A stretch of DNA of 64,000 nucleotides from UBA9926 sp913064795 (GTDB lineage: Bacteria > Pseudomonadota > Gammaproteobacteria > Pseudomonadales > Azotimanducaceae). Shown one piece after another: positions 26,831 to 35,787 of the stretch; positions within the stretch are counted from its first letter, which is position 1, and the number at the start of each line of letters is the position of its first letter. The DNA lies in contig JBJKZD010000010.1 in assembly GCA_045560765.1 (NCBI GenBank), positions 1 to 64,000 of the forward strand, written 5' to 3'. The position numbers and the translations under genes are program-made. The notes beneath the pieces are model-generated. The model was given only the letters and a program-made list of their open reading frames with translations. It had not been told where the DNA came from and did not search any database.

Positions 26831-27616
26831 CTAAAATCTTGATTTAAGGTTGCGCATCGAGAACGTCTGCTCTGTGATGCCGGGTGGGTCGAAGACGATT
26901 TCATCATAGATGACCCGTGTTCTGTGTCCGGGTTTGTTCAGCGGCTCAATCTCAAGGATGGACGGCATGAGCCGACCTCCAATTTCTTTGGGCGCACTGA
27001 AAGTCATGACGCGGATTTTTTCGCCTTGATCGTCAAAAAAACTTTGCGAAAGGGGTAATAAGGGCGACTTTGAGACGACGTAGTCAATACTCCCCCAGAC
27101 CGTCACGGTTTGCTCCTTGGGCGTCAAGGTGAAGCGGTACTGGTCATCGGTCTCAGTCATTTGGATGTCGTAGGCATCAATCAGTTGAGTCTCTTTTACG
27201 AGGTCGTCATTGGTGAAGTCGCTGCCCATCCACGATCCCATCATCATCGACGGCGGTACTTTGATGACTTTGTTAATCTTTGGAAAGTAATTCCACATTT
27301 CCTCATCGCGTTTGAGCGTGGCAATACCGCGATCTTTTTTTGGTGAAAGAATGCGAAAAAATCCGAATTCCCGTCCCATCGATTGACCCGACATCTGCAT
27401 CGACCGTTGATAGCGCGGCGTTTCGATGACCATCGTAATTTTCGAATCGCTCGATGAGCCGCGGTAGAGTTGCTCCATTTGGTCGATGATATCGAGGGGG
27501 TTTTTATCGTGACCGTCAGCCTGGGTCAGTTGGCTGATCGCGAGACCCGCTAGGATAAAAACTTTGAACCATGAGCACTGCTTTTGGATGGCGCTCAGCG
27601 GGGCGCGGGTTCGCAT
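26831..27616 (-). CDS. Outer membrane lipoprotein-sorting protein (LolA-like)
   Basis: 261 residues from the ATG at 27616, chosen because it places a signal peptide (hydrophobic FKVFILAGLAIS) correctly and has GGAG upstream; the frame is open to 27679. The mature part has the half-barrel LolA/LolB-like pattern of the 'outer membrane lipoprotein-sorting' family: KITMVIETPRYQRSM, then a MWNYFPKINKVIKVPPSMM segment, and a C-terminal RTRVIYDEIVF. LolA-like proteins carry lipidated cargo across the periplasm. It is the first structural gene after the divergently controlled TetR unit and precedes the two permeases by 2 bp. Confidence 0.8.
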   Translation of the reverse strand: MRTRAPLSAIQKQCSWFKVFILAGLAISQLTQADGHDKNPLDIIDQMEQLYRGSSSDSKITMVIETPRYQRSMQMSGQSMGREFGFFRILSPKKDRGIATLKRDEEMWNYFPKINKVIKVPPSMMMGSWMGSDFTNDDLVKETQLIDAYDIQMTETDDQYRFTLTPKEQTVTVWGSIDYVVSKSPLLPLSQSFFDDQGEKIRVMTFSAPKEIGGRLMPSILEIEPLNKPGHRTRVIYDEIVFDPPGITEQTFSMRNLKSRF

Positions 27617-27753
27617 CGAAGGTTTCTCCGAAAGGGGGCTTCTGGGATTCCAACGGTTCGATTTTTGCGTTTCTATCATGAGATCACTGTCCTTTTCTTG
27701 CGCTGCTGCAGGCGTTCGAGCGCCCGGTCTATCCTCGCGATTGAAGTCTCTGG

Positions 27754-28494
27754 TTATTGTCTGACCACGTCCTTTTGGCGCACATCTGCCAAGATTGGAT
27801 TTGAGCGCTTGGCTTCACCATTCGTGGACTCGAGCAGCGCGCCAGGCTTTAGATGCTCAAGTCCGCTGATGATCAATTCAGTGACTTGGTCGAATTGGCT
27901 GAGCGGTGTTTGGCGTAAGGTCTCTGGTACCAGCACCAAACCCGCGATGAGATCGTAAGTCATGCCGCTGATGATCTTGATTTCCGCTTCATCAAATGAG
28001 CTGCCCAATAAGTCGGTGATGAGCGCGTCTAAAAGCCCCATCTCAGCGTGTCGAAGCGCTTCAAAGGTCTCCCTCTCTTCAGAATAATCAGCCATTACAA
28101 CACTGAAGTCGCTTGTTTGAGACCGCATTTTTGTACTTAACGGCGACGTCTCGTGATGCGCAAAACTTTGTCCAATCATCCATTTAAGACGTTGACGAGG
28201 GGTCCACTCCAGATCCTTCACTGCAAGGTGATGTTGAAAATATTGTTCCCCTTCGTAGGCCAGGGCGCTAAACAATAGGTTCAGTTTGCTAGGAAAGTAT
28301 AGGTAGAGCGCGCCTTTGCTGACCCCTGCGTTGACCGCGATTTCATCCATACTGGCCTTTTGATAGCCATAGCGTAAAAAATGGTGGGTGGCAGCAACGA
28401 TAACCCGTTGTCGCTTGGCGCGTTGTTTCTCTCGCTCTTGAGGCCAGAGAAACTCCTGGAGGATACCCAACAGTTGATCAATCACTTCAGTCAT
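27754..28494 (-). CDS. TetR/AcrR family transcriptional regulator
   Basis: 246 residues from the ATG at 28494; a frame to 28524 would start inside the operator and is not favoured. Helix-turn-helix around residues 37-65 (ASMDEIAVNAGVSKGALYLYF). The long N-terminal lead-in of about 25 residues contains a Trp. It is co-directional with the LolA-like/ABC genes and upstream of them, so it likely regulates that operon and itself through the symmetrical site just 5' of its start. Confidence 0.88.
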   Translation of the reverse strand: MTEVIDQLLGILQEFLWPQEREKQRAKRQRVIVAATHHFLRYGYQKASMDEIAVNAGVSKGALYLYFPSKLNLLFSALAYEGEQYFQHHLAVKDLEWTPRQRLKWMIGQSFAHHETSPLSTKMRSQTSDFSVVMADYSEERETFEALRHAEMGLLDALITDLLGSSFDEAEIKIISGMTYDLIAGLVLVPETLRQTPLSQFDQVTELIISGLEHLKPGALLESTNGEAKRSNPILADVRQKDVVRQ

Positions 28495-28508
28495 AATACT
28501 GACTAGTT

Positions 28509-28531
28509 TGACTAAATTAGTCATTTAGTCA
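28509..28531. promoter_or_regulatory. Overlapping palindromic TetR operator
   Basis: TGACTAA-A-TTAGTCA (28509-28523) is a perfect palindrome, and GACTAAAT-TAGTC-ATTTAGTC (28510-28530) is a second one sharing the same arms, giving three half-sites. It lies 15 bp upstream of the chosen TetR start, followed by TTGACT-like and AT-rich promoter sequence on the minus strand. This is a typical autoregulatory TetR site. Confidence 0.65.
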
Positions 28532-29110
28532 ATATAATCTTAGATAACCTTACTGTCACTGGCTTTGGCCTAAAACGTCGCCATCAGCGATGTCGAGAGC
28601 GCTTCTAACAGCGCAGCAGCTCAAGCGTCTTTTAGCTTTAGCTCAAGTATCCTCTAAAGGCATAAAGTGGCTTTCGGGAGCGGGTTACTTTAAGGCGAGC
28701 GCACACTAGTCGGCGTTTCAACAATCGTTGCGCACAGTGGCTCATCTAGCAGCGAACGTGGCACTATTTTTTGCGTAAAGGTCCCAGATATCATGGGCCA
28801 CCGCGCATCTATCGTGCTTCATTCCGCCTGCTGAATTCCCTGTGCTTAAAAGATGAAGCGGTTATTTATCTGGAGGACTCAGCAGGCCCTGAAACCGATT
28901 GCTACATGGATCAGACGGCAATGCACAGGATGATCCGCGGTTGATCATCCAACAGGTTGTCATTGTTAAACCCACTCCTATAAATCCAACTTCTATAAGC
29001 CCAACTTCGAAATTAAGTGAAATTGTGATTTTAAGTCGAGCTTTGAAGAACAATGACTATTTTTTGCCGCCAGACGGATCAATGCAAAACGATCTTCCGG
29101 CGCGTCCGAT
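28525..29110. other. Non-coding gap with hairpin and 15-bp repeats
   Basis: 586 bp without a convincing gene. A perfect 8-bp inverted repeat GGATGATC / GATCATCC lies at 28928-28950. Three degenerate 15-bp units starting CCMACT follow at 28971-29015. Short frames through this repeat encode low-complexity peptides and are not annotated. Confidence 0.4.
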
Positions 29111-29524
29111 TTAGAGCTTGCCGATGACGAGCATCACAAGGTATCCCGCAGTCACGACAATGGGAATCACGGTGCCCAAGGTGCCGATTAGCCGGCCTGC
29201 GGTAACGCCAGAGTTTGCCATCAGCGCGAGCGCGTGGGCGAGTCGAGCCGCCACAACCACGGCGCCTAAGATCGCGACCCAGAGTCCGCTGCCAATTATC
29301 AGCTCAAGCAGCAATAGACCAACGAGAAAGGTCGGGACATTCTCTATGAAATTCCCATGGGCTCGAATTTTTCGCTCGAGGGCGTCGCTGTCTCCATGAC
29401 CGATGAAAATCCCGAGATCACCGCGTGTCTTGATGACGGAAAACATCAACGCGACTTGTATCAGCATTAAGCACGCTGCGCTGAGTGCTGTGTAAAGCGG
29501 CAAGTGTGAGATGGTAGATTCCAT
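29111..29524 (-). CDS. MAPEG family membrane protein
   Basis: 137 residues with four hydrophobic helices. The block ERKIRAHGNFIENVPTFLVGL at about residues 50-70 contains the conserved E-R-x-x-x-A-x-x-N-x-x-E-N-x-P motif of MAPEG proteins (membrane-associated eicosanoid and glutathione metabolism). Bacterial members often act as glutathione transferases or are of unknown role. Monocistronic, with a free 3' side. Confidence in family is high; substrate is unknown. Confidence 0.88.
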   Translation of the reverse strand: MESTISHLPLYTALSAACLMLIQVALMFSVIKTRGDLGIFIGHGDSDALERKIRAHGNFIENVPTFLVGLLLLELIIGSGLWVAILGAVVVAARLAHALALMANSGVTAGRLIGTLGTVIPIVVTAGYLVMLVIGKL

Positions 29525-29852
29525 AATGCGTCTCGTTCTGTAGAGGGTGTCTTTCGAGGCTAACAGGTCAAGCGATGTGAGTGAAGGTCATGGTTGACAA
29601 GGCCTTTGGAATTAAAAGTTTTTAACTTCACAATTTTACTTCTAAAAAGTAGGTCGAGATCCCGGGGGCACGCAGTGGTTTTATGTGTCGTGGGTTAAGT
29701 GCTCGCCTTCGAGCATCAGGGGTTATAATCTGATCTAAGAACTTTGACGATTTGCCCGACTGAGTGACGGAGAGAGTGATTGATTCATCATCAGGGGCAC
29801 GCTCACCGGTTCACGATGTCTACAATTTTCACGCCCCGGGGGAGTTTGAATT
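29525..29852. other. Divergent intergenic region
   Basis: 328 bp between the MAPEG gene and the tandem-DsbA gene, which diverge. An AT-rich block with TTAAAAGTTTTTAA-type symmetry lies near 29610-29630, the most likely promoter zone. No gene or RNA recognised. Confidence 0.3.
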
Positions 29853-31217
29853 ATGTTGGAGCCCACAGAAAATCCTAATTCAGCTTGGATGGTTGATCCA
29901 CCTAGGGTTTTGCGATTCCTCATGGCGAGAATAATGGGCCGGGTCGCCAACACGCGGCAGATACAACGCAAACGGGAGGTTTTTGAACGGCAGCGGAGCG
30001 CTGGGCAGCAGGCTCACGAGATTGAATATTTCCATCAGTTGGATGATCCCTACTCGCACTTGATGGCCCAGGTTATAGCCAGGTTCAGCGAGCAATACGA
30101 TGTTCAAATTGTCCCGCATCTCATTCGGGCGACGGGTGGTAAAAATCAGCCAGAGGCAAAAAAATTAGCCCATTGGGCACGCCGAGATGCGGAGCTGATT
30201 GCGCCGCATTACGGGCTGACATTCCCGTCAAGTGCTGGCGTTGTTCCCAATCCGGCTGAGGTAAAATCAGCTGCTCAGGCCCTGTCTGGATTGAATGCGA
30301 AGGACTTCATTACAGCAGTGCAGGGTATCAGTGATGATCTATGGGCTGGGCTTCCCATTGAGCATACTGAACCGATTGAGGCGGTCGAACAGGCACTGGA
30401 GAGTGGCTCAAACCGATTGAAGACCTTGGGTCATTATTCCGGGGCAACACTCTATTACGGCGGAGAGTGGTATTGGGGGGTGGATCGGCTGTTTCATCTG
30501 GAGCAAAGACTTCGAGATTTGGGAGCTTGTCACGCCCCCGAGATGCCTTATTTAGTGCCCCGGCCTTCCTTGAACGTTGAGGGCATTGATGCCTCTGGTT
30601 TGGCGTTGCACTTTTTTCCCTCGCTGAACAGTCCTTATACCGCGATCATTTTTGATCGCACCGTTAAACTCGCCAAAGCCTGCAATATTGCCTTTCACCA
30701 TAAACCTGTTTTGCCGATGATTATGCGCGGAGTCGCAGCGACGAAAGCGAAGGGTAGTTACATATTTTTTGATACCAAGCGCGAGGCGGACGTTGCGGGC
30801 GTGCCTTTTGGAAATCACGTGACGCCAATCGGATCCCCGACCCGCAGGGCCTATTCTTTGATGCCCTGGGCAAAGTCTTTAGACAAAGACGTGGATCTTT
30901 TGAGTCACTTGTTGAGGTTGGCGTTTGCCGAGGGTAAGGCGCTGCATCAAGACAAAAATCTGAGGCTGGCTGTCGAGGCGGCAGGCCTTGATTGGACAGA
31001 GGCACTCAAGCACATCGGCAGCGATGATTGGAAGTCGATGGTTGAGGGATACCAAGACGAAATGGTCGAGGGTATGGGGTTATGGGGCGTTCCTTCCTAT
31101 CGATTGTCGGGTCCCGACGGAGAGCCTGATCTTGAGGTCTGGGGACAGGACCGGCTGTGGCTGGTTGCGGCAGAAATTCGTCGCAGAGCGCAGGGGTCGA
31201 GTGCGATACAGGATTGA
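29853..31217 (+). CDS. Tandem DsbA/2-hydroxychromene-2-carboxylate isomerase-like protein
   Basis: 454 residues made of two thioredoxin-like DsbA-family domains. Domain 1 begins around 57 (EYFHQLDDPYSHL) and ends after the GATLYYGGEWYWGVDRL block near 197-213. Domain 2 begins around 252 (HFFPSLNSPYTAI) and ends with the GVPSYRL cis-Pro loop and a VWGQDRLW segment. The strand-1 motif SPY resembles HCCA isomerase rather than CxxC DsbA; no CxxC is seen, so a glutathione-dependent isomerase or transferase role is more likely than disulfide exchange. No signal peptide. A GGGGGAG stretch precedes the ATG. Confidence 0.75.
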   Translation: MLEPTENPNSAWMVDPPRVLRFLMARIMGRVANTRQIQRKREVFERQRSAGQQAHEIEYFHQLDDPYSHLMAQVIARFSEQYDVQIVPHLIRATGGKNQPEAKKLAHWARRDAELIAPHYGLTFPSSAGVVPNPAEVKSAAQALSGLNAKDFITAVQGISDDLWAGLPIEHTEPIEAVEQALESGSNRLKTLGHYSGATLYYGGEWYWGVDRLFHLEQRLRDLGACHAPEMPYLVPRPSLNVEGIDASGLALHFFPSLNSPYTAIIFDRTVKLAKACNIAFHHKPVLPMIMRGVAATKAKGSYIFFDTKREADVAGVPFGNHVTPIGSPTRRAYSLMPWAKSLDKDVDLLSHLLRLAFAEGKALHQDKNLRLAVEAAGLDWTEALKHIGSDDWKSMVEGYQDEMVEGMGLWGVPSYRLSGPDGEPDLEVWGQDRLWLVAAEIRRRAQGSSAIQD

Positions 31218-31291
31218 TGGGCTGTCGGTCATGCGATGTCTCCACTGGCCGCGCTATGGTTGTGAGTTCAGCAGGGTGCTAGCATCCCTCC

Positions 31292-32452
31292 ATGAATCGG
31301 GCACGTCTCACCTTAAGCTGTTTTTTGGCCTACTTTGCGCTGTCGAGCACACTTGCGCCCATTGGTATTCTCGCTGAACCCGCCGCCAATGCACTGGGCG
31401 CTAGCCTTGCTGAAGTGGTCAGAGCTCTGGGTTATTTCTCAATCGGAACCTTGGCCGGGGCAGCGGCGGCGCTTTGGGTCTTGCCTCGTTTTCGATTACG
31501 GCAGCTCATGATCGGGACTTACGCGATAGCAACGTTCTGTCTTACTGGAATGGGTTTGTTCGCTGCTGATATTGCTGTGATTTCTGGCTTGCTCTTAGTG
31601 GTTGGTCTTTGTTTAGGCGTTGGCCTTGCACAAGGTGCGCTCATGATCTCTCGCTTATACGATGATGAGCAACGCGCATCGATGTTGGTGGCAACCGATG
31701 CGAGCTTCAGTCTGGCCGGGTTTTTGATGGCATCGTTGTCTGTCTACCTATTGGCAAGCAGTGTGCGATGGGATGCGGTCTACCTTGTGATTGGCTTCGC
31801 CACATTCATGGTTGTCTTGCTCGCCTGGAGTGGAGATTTTTCGAAGGTAGAAGCTTTGGAGCAGGTAGCTGATCCAACCCTCGAACGTCCCCGTTGGCCA
31901 GTCCCTGTCTGGCTTCTGACGTTCGCACTTTTTTTCTACACCTTGGGGCAAGCTACCTTGCTGACTTGGTTGCCTGCCTTTGGTGAGCGGGAACTGGGAT
32001 TGACCGCCAGTCTTGCTGGCAGTTTGGTGGGCAATTATTGGCTCGGTATGTTCATTGGCCAGTTGCTCACCGTTGGCATTGTGCTACGCCTTGGGGTGTC
32101 GCGGATGGTTGTTGTTGGCGCCTTGGGTTGTTTCTCTTTGAGTCTGGCGCTGATTTATCTTCCCAGTGAGATGATCCAAAAACAGTTCCTAGCCCTGCTC
32201 TGGGGGGTTGCCAATTTTGGCTTACTCAAGTGTATTATTTCCAAGGCGAGTGAAAGTTTTCGTCTTGTCCCGGCAACCCTGGTCTCGATGATGTTGCTGG
32301 CGGCCTCGGTCGGTACGGCTTTAAGTCCCGTTTTGAGTAGTCGAATCGTTGAGTCCGGCGGCTTAGGTTTGGGTATTGAGTTTGCTCAATTCAGCCTAGG
32401 GCTAGTAGCAGTCTTCGTGCTTGCCTCAGTTTTGGTCAGAACCCGCGATTAA
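31292..32452 (+). CDS. MFS transporter (TsgA-like)
   Basis: 386 residues with 12 predicted membrane helices in two halves separated by a soluble loop near residues 180-205. The overall pattern resembles the TsgA-type MFS group. It starts 75 bp after the tandem-DsbA gene on the same strand, so co-transcription is possible. Substrate unknown. Confidence 0.8.
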   Translation: MNRARLTLSCFLAYFALSSTLAPIGILAEPAANALGASLAEVVRALGYFSIGTLAGAAAALWVLPRFRLRQLMIGTYAIATFCLTGMGLFAADIAVISGLLLVVGLCLGVGLAQGALMISRLYDDEQRASMLVATDASFSLAGFLMASLSVYLLASSVRWDAVYLVIGFATFMVVLLAWSGDFSKVEALEQVADPTLERPRWPVPVWLLTFALFFYTLGQATLLTWLPAFGERELGLTASLAGSLVGNYWLGMFIGQLLTVGIVLRLGVSRMVVVGALGCFSLSLALIYLPSEMIQKQFLALLWGVANFGLLKCIISKASESFRLVPATLVSMMLLAASVGTALSPVLSSRIVESGGLGLGIEFAQFSLGLVAVFVLASVLVRTRD

Positions 32453-32673
32453 AGACAGGGAATGAGGGAAGGGCTTGATTCCTTCATCAATACGCGCTTT
32501 TCAATTTTGCACGCTAGTGCCCCAATCTAACGACCCATAAGTTGACAGGTTAATGATTCTGGTTGAGCGGGTGATGCGATGGGTGGCGCGACATTAGGCC
32601 GGTTTCTGGCAACGGTGCGCCCTCAGAGGCCTAGTAAGATTGGCGAGTCTACAGCTTCAAGCAGGGTAGGACG

Positions 32674-33288
32674 TTAGCTGCGTGTTTTTCTGGACCACCA
32701 CAAAATGATCGGTGTTATTATCGCCGTTGGTAAGACCCACCAAATCCATACCGGCTCAACTTCAACATTAACGACTAAAACGGCGGTAACGACAGCGATT
32801 GTGCCGCCCATCATGTTGGTTAAATGTCTCACGATACGTTCTTTACCCACGGCTGTTTGTTGCCTATGGCTCTGCACATCCTTGGTTCCCAGTGTGATTG
32901 CCAAACATCCGAAGACGGCCAACGTAATAAATTGTGAATTGCCCTGAGTAAAATAGATGATGCTCAGGCAAGCCATTCCGAGGCCTGAGAAGATCATAAA
33001 GCCAGCAGCCAGCGAGTCGAAGGTTGCCGGAATTCCTTTTCGATTGACCGCGAAGCGATAGCCTGCAAAAGCGAGATAAAACGAAAAAATAGCAACAAGA
33101 AACAAGAAAACATTGCGGGTCAGCAGAGACATCGGGATGGCGGTCGCAAAAATAAGGGCCATAGACCAAAAATAGATCCGGCCTGAAAGCATGTGTTTAG
33201 CTTTGCCCTTTTTAAAAAGTACCGCACCCGTCGCACAGACGAGGGCCAGGATCCCTGCGGTGATATGGATGGGGAGTAAAAGCGTCAT
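32674..33288 (-). CDS. Membrane protein, DUF2306-like
   Basis: 204 residues from the ATG at 33288, which has AGGAG upstream; the frame extends to 33354 without a site. Opening PIHITAGILALVCATGAVLFKKG followed by HMLSGRIYFW is the pattern of DUF2306-type small membrane proteins. About six to seven helices. Function unknown. Confidence 0.75.
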   Translation of the reverse strand: MTLLLPIHITAGILALVCATGAVLFKKGKAKHMLSGRIYFWSMALIFATAIPMSLLTRNVFLFLVAIFSFYLAFAGYRFAVNRKGIPATFDSLAAGFMIFSGLGMACLSIIYFTQGNSQFITLAVFGCLAITLGTKDVQSHRQQTAVGKERIVRHLTNMMGGTIAVVTAVLVVNVEVEPVWIWWVLPTAIITPIILWWSRKTRS

Positions 33289-33466
33289 CGTCTCGCTCCT
33301 AAGCTTGGCCTTGGGTCTTTGTCTCGTCTCAAACGAGTGAGTGAATACTCTCAAGGGCCTTCAGCTCAAGTAGAGACCTTGACAAAAGTAGATCAACGCC
33401 AGCAAAAATTGATGGCGCCGATCTTAGCTGCAAACTAGATGAAAGGTTTGTGCCTAACGCTGCAAT

Positions 33467-33841
33467 CTAACCCAGTCGATGTAAGGCGCAGATCTTATTT
33501 CCTGACGGATCTCTCAAATAGGCGAGATAGAGTCCGCTTCCTGGGCGCTCTCCGGGAGGGTCTTCAAGCGTCGTTCCACCATTGGCAAGACCCGCCGCGT
33601 GCCAGGCATCGGCCTCTGCAGGGCTCGCTGCAGCGAACCCAATCGTGCCGCCGTTAGCCCCGGTCGCGGGTTCGCCGTTCACCGGTGGCGTGATCGAAAA
33701 AATACCGGTCGGCGTGAACCAGAAGCATCGGCCTTGATCATCCATGTTGCCTTCAGGATGACCTAGAGCGCCGAGCACCGCGTCGTAAAACGTTTTGGAA
33801 GCGGGGATATCAGTCGCTCCGACCATAATGTGGCTATACAT
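33467..33841 (-). CDS. VOC family protein (glyoxalase-like)
   Basis: 124 residues from the ATG at 33841, with AAGGAA upstream. Begins MYSHIMVGATDI, has SKTFYDAVLGALGH and ends YLAYLRDPSGNKICALH, the standard two beta-alpha-beta-beta-beta modules of the vicinal oxygen chelate family. The first His and the terminal DPSGNKI region would bind a metal. Substrate unknown; such single-domain members are often of unclear function. Confidence 0.88.
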   Translation of the reverse strand: MYSHIMVGATDIPASKTFYDAVLGALGHPEGNMDDQGRCFWFTPTGIFSITPPVNGEPATGANGGTIGFAAASPAEADAWHAAGLANGGTTLEDPPGERPGSGLYLAYLRDPSGNKICALHRLG

Positions 33842-34262
33842 GCTTGTTCCTTGAGCATTGATGAAAGCCGATGATGCCATCGTTCACGGATCTCTCACAA
33901 GCACTATCTTTGGCAGGCTCGAAAGCAGAATTTGATGAATGATCAAAGGCTTGTTTGTTGACGCCATCGGGGGACCAGTAGCGGGTCCTCTCCTCATAGT
34001 GATCGAATCTCAGACTCAGCGTCAATCGTCATTGCACTGATTTGGTTGAATCAATCCAACCTCGAAGATGGTTACGCCAAACCCTGGTTTATTCAACGGA
34101 CTTTAGTGATCCATCGATGCTGATCTTTGTATCAGAGCGAAGCGTACGCAAAGCAGGTATCATTCATTTTCGTCAGAAGGCGTGCTATGTGACGCTGTTT
34201 TCTTCAAAACCTGGTGGCCGATCGGGATCTGACTCAAAGTCGGCAGAGATAAAAATCACGCG
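33842..34262. other. Intergenic region with an unconvincing small frame
   Basis: About 420 bp. A 74-codon frame (34042-34266) starts at TTG and ends with an ATGA overlap onto the next gene, but shows no domain or ribosome site; it is left unannotated. Nothing else definite. Confidence 0.3.
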
Positions 34263-35363
34263 ATGAAATTTTCAAGAAATCTAAAGCTCCTAGTGATTGC
34301 TGCAATCAGCTTATCCTCGTTCGTGCTGGTGTATGCCACGTCAATTGATGCACCCTCGCAAGCATTGGTAGCTGAGTCGGCACAATCTGATGATCGGATT
34401 TTTGCGCCCGCCCGCATGAACGAGAAGCGTCAGTTTTTGAATTTGGACCCCGAGCGCAGTTCGGGATCGGCGGCGATACGCATCGCCTTTATGGTTCGGC
34501 GTTTTGGCACTTGGTTTCGCAGCGGCGCTGATGCGCCGAAGCGGGTCGATAATGATGGTGAATACTTAAAGCGCAATCGCTCAGAAGCGACGATCACCTG
34601 GGTTGGTCATGCGACGCTGCTCGTCCAAATGGACGGCATGAATTTTTTGACCGATCCGATTTGGTCAAATACTCCGAGTCCTGTGCCATTTGTTGGGCCG
34701 AGACGGTGGGTCGCGCCGGGCATCAAGTTGTCAGCGCTCCCGCCCATCGATTTTGTTGTGATCTCGCACAATCATTTTGATCACTTGGACCTCCCAACCC
34801 TTCGTGATCTTGCCGCTCTAAGAATAGAAACCGTCTTTTTAGTGCCGACGGGGAACGGCCAATTGTTACGCGACGCCGGGATCGAATCCGTGAGAGAAAT
34901 GAACTGGGGTGATGTCCTGACCTTAAAGCATGTCACGGTTCATTGTCTGCCAACCCAGCATTGGAGCAAGCGCAGTCTTACCGACACGCGCAAATCACTC
35001 TGGGCCTCTTGGGCGGTTACCGGATCTGAAAAGAAGTTTTATTTTGCGGGTGATACGGGCTACTTTAGCGGGTTTGAAACAATCGGGGCGCGGTTAGGGC
35101 CCTTTGATCTGGCGGCTGTGCCGGTCGGTGCCTATGAGCCGACTGAAATGATGCAGGGATCCCATTTGAACCCAGAAGAGGCCGTCCAAGCAGCGCTGGA
35201 TGTTCGTGCCAAAAGTGCAGTCGCGATACACTATGGGACCTTTGATCTTTCGGACGAACCTTTGAGCGATCCGCCAAAAAGATTTAAAGCGGCGGCCGCC
35301 AATGCAACCACTGGTGAGCTGGACGGCTGGACGTTAAACGTCGGAGAAACACGTCTTTTTTAA
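34263..35363 (+). CDS. MBL-fold metallo-hydrolase, NAPE-PLD-like
   Basis: 366 residues. A hydrophobic N-terminal segment (about 8-26) is a signal peptide or membrane anchor. The metal motif SHNHFDHLD (about 168-176) and the upstream TWVGHATLLVQMDGMNFLTDP block are typical of the N-acylphosphatidylethanolamine phospholipase D / UlaG-like group. The distal His of PTQHW and the FAGDTGY metal Asp are present. Members hydrolyse phosphodiesters of lipids or sugar lactones; the envelope location inferred here fits a lipid substrate. Confidence 0.85.
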   Translation: MKFSRNLKLLVIAAISLSSFVLVYATSIDAPSQALVAESAQSDDRIFAPARMNEKRQFLNLDPERSSGSAAIRIAFMVRRFGTWFRSGADAPKRVDNDGEYLKRNRSEATITWVGHATLLVQMDGMNFLTDPIWSNTPSPVPFVGPRRWVAPGIKLSALPPIDFVVISHNHFDHLDLPTLRDLAALRIETVFLVPTGNGQLLRDAGIESVREMNWGDVLTLKHVTVHCLPTQHWSKRSLTDTRKSLWASWAVTGSEKKFYFAGDTGYFSGFETIGARLGPFDLAAVPVGAYEPTEMMQGSHLNPEEAVQAALDVRAKSAVAIHYGTFDLSDEPLSDPPKRFKAAAANATTGELDGWTLNVGETRLF

Positions 35364-35466
35364 GGGTAATCTGCAGCGAGTGATTGCCTAGGACACAGAT
35401 AAAAAGCAGAGGCAGCAAAAACTCAGACGCGCTGTACAAGCTGATCTTGAGCGCCTTACCTTCGAG

Positions 35467-35643
35467 ATGCCTATGTCGCACCAAAAATCGTCACACCAAA
35501 AATCGTCGCACCAAAAATCCAACCTCCCCAAAAAAACCTGCGTCACCTGTGGGTTGGAGTTCGCCTGGCGCAAAAAATGGCGCAAAGACTGGGCAGCCGT
35601 CAAGTACTGCTCAGAACGGTGCCGGCGACAAAAGCAGTCTTGA
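35467..35643 (+). CDS. DUF2256 domain-containing zinc-ribbon protein
   Basis: 58 residues. After a repeated SHQKS tract (encoded by three 15-bp near-identical units at about 35476-35520) the protein reads KTCVTCGLEFAWRKKW and ends VKYCSERCRRQKQ. The CxxC...CxxxC zinc ligands with the W-R-K-K-W core are the DUF2256 signature. The ATG at 35473 is an alternative start. DUF2256 genes are often near photolyase/cryptochrome genes, but none is visible here. Function unknown. The repeated N-terminus is unusual and may be a slippage product. Confidence 0.75.
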   Translation: MPMSHQKSSHQKSSHQKSNLPKKTCVTCGLEFAWRKKWRKDWAAVKYCSERCRRQKQS

Positions 35644-35787
35644 AGTCATCAAGGCCATAGCCATTTGGCGTGCCCAGCGCTTCTCTGGTTGGGTTGTCTT
35701 GGCCCGTGAAGACAATTTGCTTCGAGGGCGGTATGCTCGAGCAAGACAGCACCTCATTGCGGGTACTGATTGAACCGAGGAGGCGCT

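Noticed and set aside
28862..29114. Short frames rich in simple repeats
   Set aside because: Peptides are low complexity from the 15-bp repeats and no start site is convincing.
32462..32505. Imperfect hairpin after the MFS gene
   Set aside because: Mismatched stem without a clear T tract.
34042..34266. 74-codon frame ending with ATGA onto the metallo-hydrolase gene
   Set aside because: TTG start, no ribosome site and no recognisable domain; the overlap alone is not enough.
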